From NCBI GenBank assembly GCA_973895155.1, contig OZ316899.1, forward strand, positions 15,500,001 to 15,564,000: a stretch of 64,000 bases of DNA, given 5' to 3'. How positions within the stretch are numbered: position 1 is the stretch's first letter; every line of letters starts with the position of its first letter. Source of the stretch: Marsupella aquatica. Lineage: Eukaryota; Marchantiophyta. The notes beneath the pieces were generated by a model. The model searched no databases and was not told the DNA's origin. It worked only from the letters and a program-made list of their open reading frames with translations. This document shows, piece by piece, positions 20,984 to 31,800 of the stretch. The position numbers and the translations under genes were made by a program.

Positions 20984-23107
20984 TAAAATACGACTGACTA
21001 TGACTAAAACCGGTCATCTATGACATTAAATCACTGACGTCGTTCTTGCAACTAGTAGTTGTAAAAGTGGTGACTTGGATTGACTTAGTCATATTATTGA
21101 CTAGTGTCAATAGTCTTTTTAGTGACTAGAGACTCAAGTATTTAGATCTATACATCAGTCAAACATAACTGTTTAGAATGACTTAGTTCGAGTCATATAG
21201 GGTTTTCCATGAGTGATTGGTAACACTGATTTGACCGCACTAGTTTCCGTAGACAATGATGTCATTCATATTCGAGACTGAGTCATTCATGCCACAAAAG
21301 CACCAATCCAACTAACAATGGCATAATAACAGAGTAAAAATATGAGCAATCCATCAAAAAATAGAGTATACTTGAGGATTGAGAGAGAGAGAATTTTGTG
21401 GCAGAGAAGATGATGGTGAGCAAAGACAAACAAACAGAGTACTGACAAAGTGGAGAGAGACACACGGACGGAGAGAGAGCAAGGAGAGAATTAAGCAAGG
21501 AGAAAATTCTGCTCAGTGTTGAAGTAGTCAAACCAAAGCTGGTACAGACGTGCGAGAAGACCCAGGACTCTAAGATTGGACACTCGATTGCTAATCCTGA
21601 AAGATTGTGTAGAATAAAAGTGGACAATTGTTGGGCTAGCATTTTCATAGTTGAATAAAGGAATTCACAAGTCAAAGAACCCAATAGAACTTAGTTGTAG
21701 AGTAGCATATTGAAGCAAACATGCGAGTCTACGAGCAGCAAATTAAAATATTGGCAATGGTAGCACAAACGCCCGACCTTGAGACCACCAGTGAAGACAA
21801 AGCAATGACAATGCAGAGGGCTCTGAGTGATTGCAGACCTCAGGAGTTGAGAAACCCTGGAATGATTTCTTTGTGCCTAGCTTGGCAAAAGAGAAAGCTC
21901 TCGAACGGGTGGAAAATTGATCTGCGAGTGCCACAGACAGAGTGTGGCTCATCAATTCTGTGGCTCATCCGTTGTCCATGGAGGAGTACATTATAGAGTA
22001 TCACATTTGACTAATGTCCTGTACATGGAATACAGGACCGTTGAGTTGAAATCGCAGCTCAGCAAAGGCAAAGAAAAACCCCCTGCACCCCACCTTAGTT
22101 CTGCACAACACTTCCGCACACTAGAATACTAGTGTATAAGGATGGTGGGGATTCAAGCTTCACAGCCAAAGCAGAATGAAAGTGCCGACAATATACTTTG
22201 ATCTACATTTCCATAGTGAAATCCAAGTTTGACCCCGGCCCCGACCTCAGATTGCTATAGTGATGGGCGTGCATAAGAGAGGGAGAGATTTTGTACGTAC
22301 TTGAGGATCGCGAGTGAGAAAAATCTGCAGGAGAGAGGACAATGGAGAGCGGAGACGATGGACGAGCAAGACCGAGAGAGAGGTCGAGAGAGAGCGAGGA
22401 GAGAATTGAGCAAGAGAGGAAACCCTGTAGAACTCAAGGAACCCAGTAGAACTTAGCCCTACCGTAGCATATCAAAGAGAAAGAAAGCAAGGCAATAGCA
22501 GCAATCAAACCCTACCGAGAGACGGAGATGACCAGCACCGCAGCTCAACTTTGTAGAGGTGTTGGATGACTACCATGACCACAGCAAGGCTTCGCGCAAG
22601 GCAAAGAGTAAGTCTAGGGCGCATTTGCGCATTCTCACTTTCTATCGAGAGCAAGTATTGTGATAGCAGACATGCAAAGCTCCATTCCAATGCTGCGCAT
22701 GGCAAAGTCAGAGGTAAGTACTTACAAAGCAGATGGCGGAAGACAGACCCCCACACCACAAACTTATGCTCCGACCCTAAAATAACTGACCGCAATGCCC
22801 CCGCAATGCCTTCGGGGAGCACTCACTCTTGCACTTAGCACTCGACTGAAAATCGCTGCCATTGCGCTTCAAGTGTGGTCCTAAACACTTCCGCCTTCCT
22901 AAAAGCTCTAGTAAGAGTGGTAGCGAGAAGAAATCCCGACACACTCCTCATTCGCTCCTCCTCCCTCCTTGATCAATCGACTATCGACTATCGATAGTCA
23001 CCTCATTCGCTCCTCCTCCCCTCCCCTCCCCTCGCTAAACCCTCTCTGCGGACGAAGACCTTAAACTTTCGCTCCCGCGCACAAGGGTGGAGAGTACTAA
23101 TGTACTC

Positions 23108-23255
23108 AGCCAGTGACATGTAAGGGAGCCAGTTACATGCAAGGGGCTGATGTAAAGGAGCCAATGACATGTAAGGGGCTGATGTAAAGGAGCCAATGAC
23201 ATGTAAGGGAGCCAGTGACATGCAAGGGGCTCATGTAAAGGAGCCAGTGATATTT
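23108..23255. repeat. Tandem repeat in the CACTA element
   Basis: Repeated words GAGCCAGTGACATGTAAGG, GGGCTGATGTAAAGGAGCC and GGAGCCAATGACATGTAAG in four to five imperfect copies near the right end. The position fits the subterminal repeats that CACTA transposases bind, but none is seen at the left end. Confidence 0.7.
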
Positions 23256-23514
23256 AAGGGGCTCACCTAATGGGGTACCTCTACTATTTGAGACTTTCTC
23301 ACATTAAAAGCTTGAATGTTTGGCAATTGGTGATTAGCACTCACTCACATAAGTACTTAGCACTAAGACATTTGGCTTGGATAGGGGACCTGCCATTTTC
23401 CTTATGAAGGAGTCGCAACAAATGAGTGGATAGTTTGTAGAAGTGATACTTAAGACATATGTAGTGATAACTCCCTAAACTTCCATAACCTTGTCACATT
23501 AGTCAATAGTGGTT

Positions 23515-23545
23515 TGGTCAAAAATAGGGGGTATTTCTACTAGTG
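23515..23545 (-). repeat. CACTA right terminal inverted repeat
   Basis: Reverse complement of 20953-20983 over 31 bases, ending CTACTAGTG, followed by the duplicated AGT at 23546-23548. Confidence 0.92.
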
Positions 23546-24923
23546 AGTGGTACTGGCAGAAGGACAAGCCGAGCCACACGCCCTGATGCCAAAGGTAAGT
23601 GGCAAAGGGAAGGGACCAGCTGCCGAAATAGGGAAGAAGAAGAAGCGGAAACCTTCTGGGAGTCCAGCCGTTGTGACCAAGGAGGTAAACCCGACACCAA
23701 CCTCCGGCATGGTCACGACAATGGATCCACCTGTCAAGGAAGGTGGGGATGGCAAGACCGAGGCCGGGACAACTATTGATGAAGCCGTGGTAGCAAACCC
23801 ACCACTAGAGCCAGTCGAGGAAACCATAGCCGGGGAGGCCGTGGCCGATACTGATGCCGAAGCCGAGGGTGGACCCAGTCAGGCCAATGAAGAGTTGACT
23901 CGGTCCGGGGTAGGTAATCTGTCAGAGGAAGGACCAACAGCAATGGCTGCGGGGGAAGCGTTGGGGGCGTCCATTGAGGATCCACCACCGGTGTCGTGAC
24001 GGTGCAAGGGCGCCGTTCCTTTTAGGAAGGGCGGACGTGGAGGTAGGAGGCGTGAGTGGGCAGGGCGGGCTCAGATCTCCAAGTTTAGGCTTAGGATCAG
24101 GACCAGGAGACGGCCTTGACACTTAGATTAGTGGGATTGCGGATCCACTGGTAGGAGCAACACTTGTGCTCCTGCCTCGCTGTACTTAGGTAGATTATAG
24201 TTAGGTAGATTACAGGTAGGATAGATTAAGCTTACGCTGCTAAGAATTGGCGGATCCACTTCTAGGATAAGTACCTGGGCAGCGAGGAGTCCAGGGCCTC
24301 TTCCTTAGCAAGTTTTTAGTTGCACCAACAGGGCTGGGATCAAGTAGTAAGAGAAGCTCTCGGTTAGTTATACAGTGACCCTTGTGTATATTCATGTTTC
24401 CTCACGCCTAAGAGCTTAATAGAGTTGGCCTCACGGCTAAGTTCGCAGAACTTGTGTATGAGATGTACTGTTTGTATGGCAAGTGCATGGTATAACTCAG
24501 TGAGAAGGAGTCATTTTGCTATTTGTGTGTCGCATTAACTTGTGTGAAGAGTGCCCACATCAACTAATAGATGAAGGGAAGTAAGCAAGGGAGTGAGAGT
24601 TGGATGTGTTGAGCTGAGAGAGGTCTTAGCGGCTTAACCAAGCCAATTGGGGATCATTCCGGCGGCGGAATCCAAATATACCTAAAGAAAAGGAGGGGAA
24701 TACAAGGGAAGGCCTAGATTAGGCCGACTACGTATCTCATGACCCGATGAAGGATCTGTCCAGTATATGTGTGTAAAATGTTAATAGTAGTAGTAGAAGG
24801 AAGTTAGCAGCGTCCCATGCCGCTAAGCCGCAGAAACGGCCTCGCCGAGGACGAAACCTGCGGGAATCGACCTGCGCAGGGGGGTTTCTTGGGTTTGGGG
24901 AGCCATGGGATGCACCACATTTT

Positions 24924-24941
24924 TGGCGCTAGATGGAGGGG
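24924..24941 (+). promoter_or_regulatory. Element A primer-binding site
   Basis: TGGCGCTAGATGGAGGGG lies four bases after the LTR end CACCACA. The leading TGG pairs with the CCA end of a tRNA; the first seven bases fit a tRNA ending AGCGCCA, such as plant tRNA-Asn, but pairing beyond that is weak, so the primer tRNA is uncertain. Confidence 0.65.
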
Positions 24942-24988
24942 GCATTTCTTAAGCCATGAGATGTGAAGATAGGAAGAAAGTGTAGGTA

Positions 24989-25894
24989 ATGGCTGAACCT
25001 ACGCCAAGGGAAGAAAGAGCGATTCAATAGGAGAGAGCTCGTTTGCAGCAGCTCGCCGGGTGGCATGATACACAGCAATTGAGAGGGGCAGAAAGAGCTA
25101 GTAGCTCCGTAACTAAAAGTGGCATCGAAGAAGACATACCAGAAGAGGAGTCGGCAAGGAGAAGTGAGTCTCCAACCGACATGGGGGAACCAGAGGCACG
25201 GTCAGACAAGAGGCCAGGGACCAGACTGAGCCAACGGTCACGCATTCATTACAAGGCCTTTCATGGAAGACGAGATGAGGATCCGGACAAATGGTTGGAT
25301 GACTTCGAAGGAACCGCTGCAGCAAATGGAGAATCGGCCATCAAGATGCAAATTCTTCCCGGCCTGTTGAAGGGTGAGGCTAGACCTTGGTACAGAGCAT
25401 TGGACGTGGAAGATCAAGGCATCTGGAATACTTTCAGATCACTATTTGTCAAAGAGTTTCAACCCATTGGAACTTCAGAGTTAGCAGTGCTGAAGTTGGG
25501 ACGACTTCGATTCAAGGAGAACAAATCCTTCAGGAAGTTCTTGCAACGCTTCCAAAAGCTGGTAAGACATACAAAGACCAATGCATCTGAAGGTATGAAA
25601 CTTCAATGGTTAGTGAATGCTTTGCCACAGAAGATGAGTTTTACAATTAGGAAGGAGAACCCAGAGACTTTAGCCAAGGCAATTAGAGATATTCAATTAT
25701 ACATTAATGCAGATATCACAAGCCGGAAGAAACAGCTTAAGTCTGAGAGTTCCTCATCGGAGGAAGGATCAACCCATAAGAAAAAAGATAAGAAAAAGAA
25801 ACATTCTAAGAAGTCAAGAAGTGATAACTCAAGCTCGGATAGTGGAAGTAGCAAGAGTGAGTCATCTTCTAGTTCTGAAGAAGAAGAAAACTAG
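24989..25894 (+). pseudogene. Element A gag (capsid)
   Basis: Start ATG at 24989 (MAEPTPREERAIQ), with an in-frame TAG at 25028 where CAG is expected; the frame is then open to 25894. The Retro_gag-type capsid spans about residues 88-235: IHYKAFHGRRDEDPDKWLDDF, then a helical core (WNTFRSLFVKEFQP, FLQRFQKLVRHTKT, LQWLVNALP). The C-terminal part is a Lys- and Ser-rich linker (KKDKKKKHSKK, SSSSSEEEE). The zinc knuckles lie in the next frame, reached by a shift near 25870-25890. Whether that shift is a programmed gag-pro frameshift or a mutation cannot be told from one copy. It would form the particle that packages element RNA. Confidence 0.85.
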
Positions 25895-27926
25895 GAAAAA
25901 GAAGGGCAGAAGGAGGGGGAAGTTGAAAGTCAAGCTAGAGGCTAAAACACCAGATAACATCGTAGCCCTTACCAAGCAGCTTAAGGCTATAATACCAGAG
26001 GTGAAACCAAAGAAGAAGGTAGTACAGGAGGATAGCTCTGTATGGTGTGCCCTATGTTATAAAACCGGACACCATAAGGATGCATGTCCTAAACTCAATA
26101 CCAGTCATGTTTGGCATGTAGCTGAGGTCAGACCATGTCAGGGAGAAGTAGAGTACTTCCTAGGAGATGCCGCTATTAGTGTTTTCGGCATCAGTGAGAC
26201 TGGAGCACAAGACCTATCCAACAGACCTGCATCTCTCTGGTCAGGATTAAGGAATAATCCGGGAGAGATGTATCCTCGAATTATTCAAAATCCGTCAGTA
26301 CCTCCTAGGCCGAATGTGCAAAGATTTGCGGCATGCTATAATTGTGGTCAACCTGGCCATTTTGCTAGAGAATGCCCGAATGCACGCAAACAAGGTGATG
26401 GACAACCAGCTCAGCTATGTATGGGATACCGACAAGAGGGTCACATGCTAGGACAATGTCCTACTTGGTTGGCAGGCCTGGCCGCAAATCATAAGCTCTT
26501 GCCGGTCAAGGTCTTGCCGCCAGGTACTACCCCCGAAGGAGTTCAAATCAACCACATCGAACTTGGATGGCAAACGGATGCCAAGGCAGAGTTTGGACCA
26601 TCTGATGATGAGGCCGAGGCCCTATCAACCTTCTTAGAAGAGGATTTGGATCATGATTGCTACCGGGTCTCTACTCAATCTACCAGAAGGAAGGAAAGGT
26701 GGGATGGGCTGGCCAAAAATAAAGGGAAGGTTAAGGAAGAAAAGATCGACTCTTTGTCAACATCAACGGAAGGAGAAGGAAGGGCGCCGGCAACACAGGT
26801 AAGCCATGAGCCCACCAGTGAGCCCAATCCTTCACAGGACAGCGACTTTAATCGAGATCACCCTAAGTTGTTCTACCCCTCTATTACGGCTAGTGTTAAG
26901 GAACAACTGCGAGAATTAGAAACCCTCGAGAATACCGAAGCCATAGCCAAGGATGTGAAACGAGCAAAAGCGTTGTTTGCTTCGGAAGATCCAATGGCTG
27001 TGGAAACCAGCGTGAAAAAGCAGGTAGAAGCCAAGATGGAGACACCGCTAGAAGAGAAGCCGATAGTTCCCTATGACCTGGCTAAAGATGTGCTAGAATC
27101 TAGAGTCTCGGCAATAGTAGGTCAACTATTGAAAAATAGCCCGTACTTCCGGAAGCAGTTAAGAAAGGCGATTCTCGGCAAGCCGAGATTACCCAAGGTA
27201 GCAACCAAATCCGACGTGCTGATGATAGAAGAAGATCAAGGAGCCCCAACATTACCATTAATGATTCAAGGAGAAATAGTACTGCGAGTACCCATTGATG
27301 GAGGATCAGGGGTATGTATTATGATTGATTCAACAACAAAAGGATGGGGTCTAACGCCGGAGATGACTGGAAGAGTGTTAAACATGGCCAATGGGTATCA
27401 AGTCATTCCCACGGGAGTGTTAACCGGCATCAAGACGGAGATAAGAGGCATCTTCTTTAGCATTAACTATGTAGTAATGAAGCCGGTAAACCCTACGTCG
27501 TTTAGGCTATTAATTGGCAGGCCATGGCTGTACCTAGCCAAGGTAATAGACGATTGGGGTAAGAAGGAGTTCACTTTTGGGACCTCAGCTATTACGGTAT
27601 CCTGGGACACCAAAGATGACCGCAGGAAAAGCATCAAGGAGATAGATGGGTACGATAGTGGACTGGAGTCAGTCGATGAGGTACGTTGGCTAGAATGCCT
27701 CACTGACCTAACCGAAGAAAGTGTCTTTGGACCAGAAGTACCCCCCAGCGGATTATGGCAAGAACCTATGGAAAGTGACTTGGAGGAAGGTGAAGAAGAG
27801 GTCGAGGATTGCTTTACCATAGAATCCACCTTTTTAGCTTCAATCCCGGAGGAAGCACAAGAGCTGGACCAGTTGGGTGAAACGGCTAAGTGGGGAGCTG
27901 CAGCAGGGACCGTGGATTTTCCTTAG
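25707..27926 (+). CDS. Element A nucleocapsid and aspartic protease
   Basis: Coding from about 25870. A basic linker (KKKTRKKKGRRRGK) leads to three CCHC knuckles: CALCYKTGHHKDAC and CYNCGQPGHFAREC are complete; the third, CMGYRQEGHMLGQC, lacks its second Cys. An acidic spacer follows, then a retropepsin-like domain with VPIDGGSGVCIMID, where the usual DTG/DSG is DGG, as in many plant gypsy elements, and a downstream LLIGRPWL. It ends in an acidic stretch and stop at 27924-27926; the frame then shifts to 27890-28250. It binds element RNA and processes the polyprotein. The 739-codon frame has no internal stop, so this is the best-preserved part of element A. Confidence 0.85.
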   Translation: MQISQAGRNSLSLRVPHRRKDQPIRKKIRKRNILRSQEVITQARIVEVARVSHLLVLKKKKTRKKKGRRRGKLKVKLEAKTPDNIVALTKQLKAIIPEVKPKKKVVQEDSSVWCALCYKTGHHKDACPKLNTSHVWHVAEVRPCQGEVEYFLGDAAISVFGISETGAQDLSNRPASLWSGLRNNPGEMYPRIIQNPSVPPRPNVQRFAACYNCGQPGHFARECPNARKQGDGQPAQLCMGYRQEGHMLGQCPTWLAGLAANHKLLPVKVLPPGTTPEGVQINHIELGWQTDAKAEFGPSDDEAEALSTFLEEDLDHDCYRVSTQSTRRKERWDGLAKNKGKVKEEKIDSLSTSTEGEGRAPATQVSHEPTSEPNPSQDSDFNRDHPKLFYPSITASVKEQLRELETLENTEAIAKDVKRAKALFASEDPMAVETSVKKQVEAKMETPLEEKPIVPYDLAKDVLESRVSAIVGQLLKNSPYFRKQLRKAILGKPRLPKVATKSDVLMIEEDQGAPTLPLMIQGEIVLRVPIDGGSGVCIMIDSTTKGWGLTPEMTGRVLNMANGYQVIPTGVLTGIKTEIRGIFFSINYVVMKPVNPTSFRLLIGRPWLYLAKVIDDWGKKEFTFGTSAITVSWDTKDDRRKSIKEIDGYDSGLESVDEVRWLECLTDLTEESVFGPEVPPSGLWQEPMESDLEEGEEEVEDCFTIESTFLASIPEEAQELDQLGETAKWGAAAGTVDFP

Positions 27927-28250
27927 GCATTGTGGCAAAGCCGGCAGGATCCACAACGCCGTCTATCATTGGCAATAAATTAAATACCAAGGGATCAGCA
28001 TACAAGCCGATCACGAGGGCAGAGCAAATTGAGGCCCTACTAGAAGGCGGAAGAACACGATGGCCTGACCCTCAGGAAGCAGGAATAGATGAGATACACG
28101 GGAAGAATCCTGAGCTGAGTCAGGAAGGGGAGCCGACACCGAGCAGAACGGCAAGGGAACAGTCTGTTGATAACCAGGGAGAAATTAAGTCAACCAACTC
28201 GGCTAGTACAGGCGAGATTCCAGTCTATGGAGGTATGAGACTGGAGAGGC
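27890..28250 (+). pseudogene. Protease-RT linker, cut by Tn-A
   Basis: A frame overlapping the end of the protease ORF (shifted) encodes a polar linker: NKLNTKGSAYKPITRAEQ, LLEGGRTRWPDPQEAG and YGGMRLER. It is interrupted at 28250 by Tn-A. The continuation, 38998-39103 (LEAELDPNLKKQINMIQARQ...), follows the duplicated octamer GGAGAGGC at 38990-38997 and is itself cut at 39103 by a solo LTR before joining RT at 43036. Confidence 0.75.
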
Positions 28251-28265
28251 CTCGGGGGTCTCACT
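28251..28265 (+). repeat. Tn-A left terminal inverted repeat
   Basis: CTCGGGGGTCTCACT, identical to the reverse complement of 38975-38989. The duplicated target GGAGAGGC precedes it. Confidence 0.9.
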
Positions 28266-28857
28266 ATATGGAGGACCCCCCCATCACCTGCGACGTTTTC
28301 ATGCCTAGACCCCCATACTTATTAAGTTGAATTTTTTTTTTCCTCCCTCTTTCTTTCTTCTAAGAGTCTAAAATCCAAATTGTATTGCCCCTATAATTTG
28401 TGAAGTAAAGTGTCACATATCAATAAAAAATGCCTAGAAAGAAAAGATAAGTCTATGTCAGTACCTTGTGAAGTCGTATGTCAGACATGGCACGCCCTGC
28501 AACAGCTCTTGCACCTTTGTCGACCTTAAACTTTGATCATTTCAATGCATCATTTATATTGTGTACCTAAAAGGTCATCCCAATATAAACCTTACGTGCA
28601 TAAGTGGGATGGCCTTTAAGGTCACAACATAAATAATCCATTCCACCCATTGATCACCAATCCCATGCTCCATCCATACTCCATTTAAAACTTATGTTGA
28701 GAGATGTAACATGTGACGGAGGGGAATTGAACCCCTAATTGAGAAATGATCTCAAGTTGCCAATCCGTCACCCCCTATCCTATCCCACTACACCCACTAA
28801 TATTAACAAAATAAAACATATATACAGACTCTCAAAAACTAAACAGTAGCATGATAT
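28266..28857. other. Tn-A left non-coding arm
   Basis: No gene apart from a tRNA-like sequence (28713-28771). It holds a C-rich start, a T run at 28332, and an imperfect inverted repeat around 28570-28615 (AAAGGTCATCCCA against TGGGATGGCCTTT) that could form a hairpin. Confidence 0.55.
28713..28771 (-). tRNA. tRNA-like sequence without D-arm, anticodon CAT
   Basis: Read on the minus strand it has a 7-bp acceptor stem (GTGACGG with CCGTCAC), a perfect T-arm (AGGGG, loop TTCAATT, CCCCT) and a 5-bp anticodon stem (TTGAG with CTCAA) around the loop ATCATTT, which would place CAT as anticodon. Only nine bases separate acceptor and anticodon stems, so there is no D-arm and no box A, and nuclear RNA polymerase III expression is unlikely. 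It may be an organellar-tRNA relic or part of a tRNA-derived SINE caught inside Tn-A. Chance folding cannot be excluded. Confidence 0.35.
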
Positions 28858-31800
28858 TCATACCATTGTTTGAAGATACTGATCCAAAGCACGTCTATCT
28901 ATTGGATCCAACACATAGATACGATCCATAACCCCTTCTTTCATGGTTAAACTAACACTAGCAATGACCATTTCAATATCCATCCATTTCAAATCAGTGG
29001 TATCATATCTGAATTCACTTTTGCTCTTACCAATAGGACTATACCAATTTAACAACAGTTCACAAATGTTACCTGATTGCCCTGCGAGTGGAGTTGGCCT
29101 ATCCATCAAATCAATTGGTGACCGACAATTGCCCCACCTACTGCCATACTTCTGTCTCATTTGGACAATCCGACCCAACCAAAAATATTTCTTACCTGCT
29201 GAGATTGCCTCCACCACAACCTTATTCTTTCTTCCCTTTCTTTTTCCAGATCTAGTACTTGGAGCAGGATTATCATCAGACTCAAATGCAATTGCACAAT
29301 CAGTGCCAACATCAACAAAACATGAGTTAGGATTGACTTCTTGCACTTTTCTCTTGCCAGTACTATAGTATAGCACTTGTTTCACCCTTGTCAACCTATC
29401 TTTTGACAAATGCGGATTTCCTACCAACTGGCTTACCAGAGTGGATTTGTAAATCACCTTGCCTTCATAAGTAACAGTAGGCACTACCTTGGTACGATTA
29501 TGCACATTAGTTACAGCATGGACAACTGATCCAAACACATGCCGAACTTCATGACCTAATGTCTCAAGCTCATCTGAGGGGTCTACATCAAACTGTATAT
29601 CATCTCTATGTACATCATCTGAATGCATCTCAGGAACAACAATGGGATCTGGTTCTGTTAACCATGCATCTATTCTATTCAGATCATCCTCAGGATCTTC
29701 CAATTCATTAAAATCTCCAGTTGGGCGAGGACCTATGTCTGGTGGTTGGTGCTCTACTTGCTCCTCAGAATCATTGCAAACAATTGCTTCCTTCAGAACC
29801 ACCTCTAGTGGCCAGGTCTCACTTTCCACAACCCAAGGACATGTCCACCATCTCTTTCTAGCTGCTGGTAAGGAACTTCGTGGAGACATCTGCAATTGAT
29901 GCATAAGATCCTTAGCAGCAACAAAACCTTCTTTAAGGGCTGCAACCACTAATTCATTAGTCTCAATGAGAGAATAGTCAAGTAAATTTGGTGCTTCCTC
30001 CCCTTCCCCTATAGGATGAATCTTCCCCCATACATGATCTTGTTTCTTATGTGAACGACCTATCTTCAAGCCTTCTGGTCCATATTCTAGGGCAGCAAGC
30101 CGGTTCAGTCCAACAGCACTGTCCAACAGAGAGCCAAAATCATAATTTTGCTCATGGCCACTCATGCCTCCTACCTTGCTGAAGAAAATCTCACAACAAT
30201 CCGAACCTAGCAAGTGGAAGGGAACACCTAGATGTGGGAACTTATCTCGAAAGGCACAAATTAACAGCACAATGAAATGACATGACATGTTAACATCATG
30301 AAAAGCCTGAATAGACATCATGTCTTTCTCAGTGTGTGCTGCAAATTTCCCACCCACTGAATGGTCACCAAACCTCAACCACAATCTCCACAAACGTAGA
30401 AAGAATGAAACCTTGGATGCTAACACAATACGGGACCTCAAATCATGAACTGGAGAAAAGAAAATATCTAAGTAATCTGCACAAATCTCCAAGTACAACT
30501 GAGTTCCTAAACTTCGTTCATGTCGTACATCTCTCCTCTCATACATATCTTTCAGACATTGCTGCACTCTTCTTGCTGCTATTCGTTGTGGACCTGCCCA
30601 ATTCTGCCGGTCAGTCCTATTCACATCATCCCAAGCCATGCCATGTTCATGAATTGGATAATGATTGTAGACATTAGCTACATAAGATAAAGATGCATGT
30701 TGATCTCCTAGCACCAGTAAAGAAGACACTCTGTCTAAGGGGTTTATCATCTTTTTCCCATTATGAGGTTGGTCTTGGTCACCAAAGCCATACAAATCTC
30801 CATTTGGTAGAATTGAAACAGAGTATGTCCACCCTTCCCACCCAACTCCGTACCTTGGGTATGATCCATTCTGCCCTCTATAATCTTCCAGCATCAGCTT
30901 TCGGCGACGTGCATCACCATCACTAGCATGTCCAAGCAAAGGGCCTACCATAGCTCTACAATATTCATCCCAAAAAGCCTTTAACTGGACCCAATGCTCT
31001 CGTACCCAAGAAGCTGTGAACTTATTACAAGTTGGAAGTGCACACACAGCCAATTTAGGTAAGGACTCATGCAGAGGATTCACAATCACAACTCGGGCAT
31101 ACATGCACTTGGGGCATTGTTCAAATGTACTTACAATTTTATCATACCCCTCATCACCTTCACGAACTAGAATTTCCAAACCATAGGAGCATACATGTTG
31201 CTCTGAAGGTCCACAGAAACCAATGAGAGTATCATACTTTGCCTCCCACCTGAAACACAGACATGCAATTTTTCAATATCACAGCAATTCCAGCCAAGTG
31301 CTACTTGTAAAGTCATTAAAAAAACAATTGGAAAAATGTCCAGTTCCAATTACCTAGGGCGTTCTTTGATCCTTGTTTCATCCTCAGCAAAGATAATAGG
31401 CACATCCCCCTCAATGCCCAATGAGTGCTTTGCAGCAGACAACACTCTAGCAATCTCCTGAAAGGTTTCCTTCTGTAACCCGGTTCGAAAAGGTGTGAGT
31501 TTTGCTCTATCACGTTTTAGGGTCACAAGGCTAGGGGCTGTCAAGTTTCGTGCAAAACAATGAGCAACTTGACGGCCCCCAAATTGGAACATAGCCTGAG
31601 CAATAGCTCGAGTCCTATTACTGTAACGATTACCTTTTGGCTTCCTGCCTAAATTGCGAGCTACATCCTTCAAGAAATCCCACAAACCCTCCTTACCACC
31701 AAATGCACCATTCCTGTGTCCATTCAAAATACTCCTAAGAAACAATCTCAAATCCTTCCTGTCTGCTGCAACTCCTAACAACTCCTCTAGTTTTCGTTTC

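Larger units (their letters stand above)
20953..23545. mobile_element. Non-autonomous CACTA-type DNA transposon
   Basis: 2,593 bp with perfect 31-bp inverted ends starting CACTAGTAGAAATACC at both termini, flanked by a 3-bp duplication AGT (20950-20952 and 23546-23548). CACTA ends plus a 3-bp duplication define the En/Spm superfamily. The uninterrupted site can be read in the 3' LTR copy at about 62233 (CCAGGAGTGGTACTGG). No transposase frame is present and the internal ORFs are short and unlike known proteins. The interior has a partial internal duplication (for example 21640-21700 against 22430-22480, both with CAGTAGAACTTAG-like words next to GAGAGAG runs) and a tandem repeat near the right end. 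Confidence 0.92.
17689..23999 (+). pseudogene. LTR-encoded protein of the 5' LTR (copy L3)
   Basis: ATG at 17689, 115 nt into the LTR. N-terminal piece to 18075 (MEPGPRPEVRT..., WWLICKHELGRRLREANY, HFWGCLFERA), then stops at about 18074 and 18198 (TGA where sister copies read CGA) and at 18464 (TAG where sisters read TGG). 18496-19788 carries the conserved domain (VYGKDFYLTPRVIAKVFGLP, FFRNTCTNPHIGEMIDF) and a Pro/Glu linker to RTCGRFIPTLPRVVRGDP, then a frameshift in a C run. 19850-20302 and 20351-20980 carry the coiled coil, separated by a TAG (20300-20302) that the 3' LTR shares. The CACTA element interrupts it after VGTPLPGV; the tail resumes at 23549-23999. Pieces together equal about 1,230 codons. 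Confidence 0.85.
17574..24919 (+). mobile_element. Element A 5' LTR (copy L3), split by CACTA
   Basis: Begins TGTGATGCCTAACCAGG and ends GGGATGCACCACA, with a primer site four bases later. Without the CACTA insert and its 3-bp duplication it is about 4,750 bp. Layout: 115 bp leader, the LTR ORF (17689-23999), then 920 bp of non-coding DNA (24000-24919) that must contain promoter, R and U5. In the 3' LTR the ORF would lie in U3, the position of accessory genes such as the MMTV sag gene, so a single genomic RNA would carry it downstream of pol. Confidence 0.92.

Noticed and set aside
21283-22838. Short ORFs inside the CACTA element as a possible transposase
   Set aside because: None exceeds 133 codons, none has transposase motifs, and the element is too short. 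It is non-autonomous.
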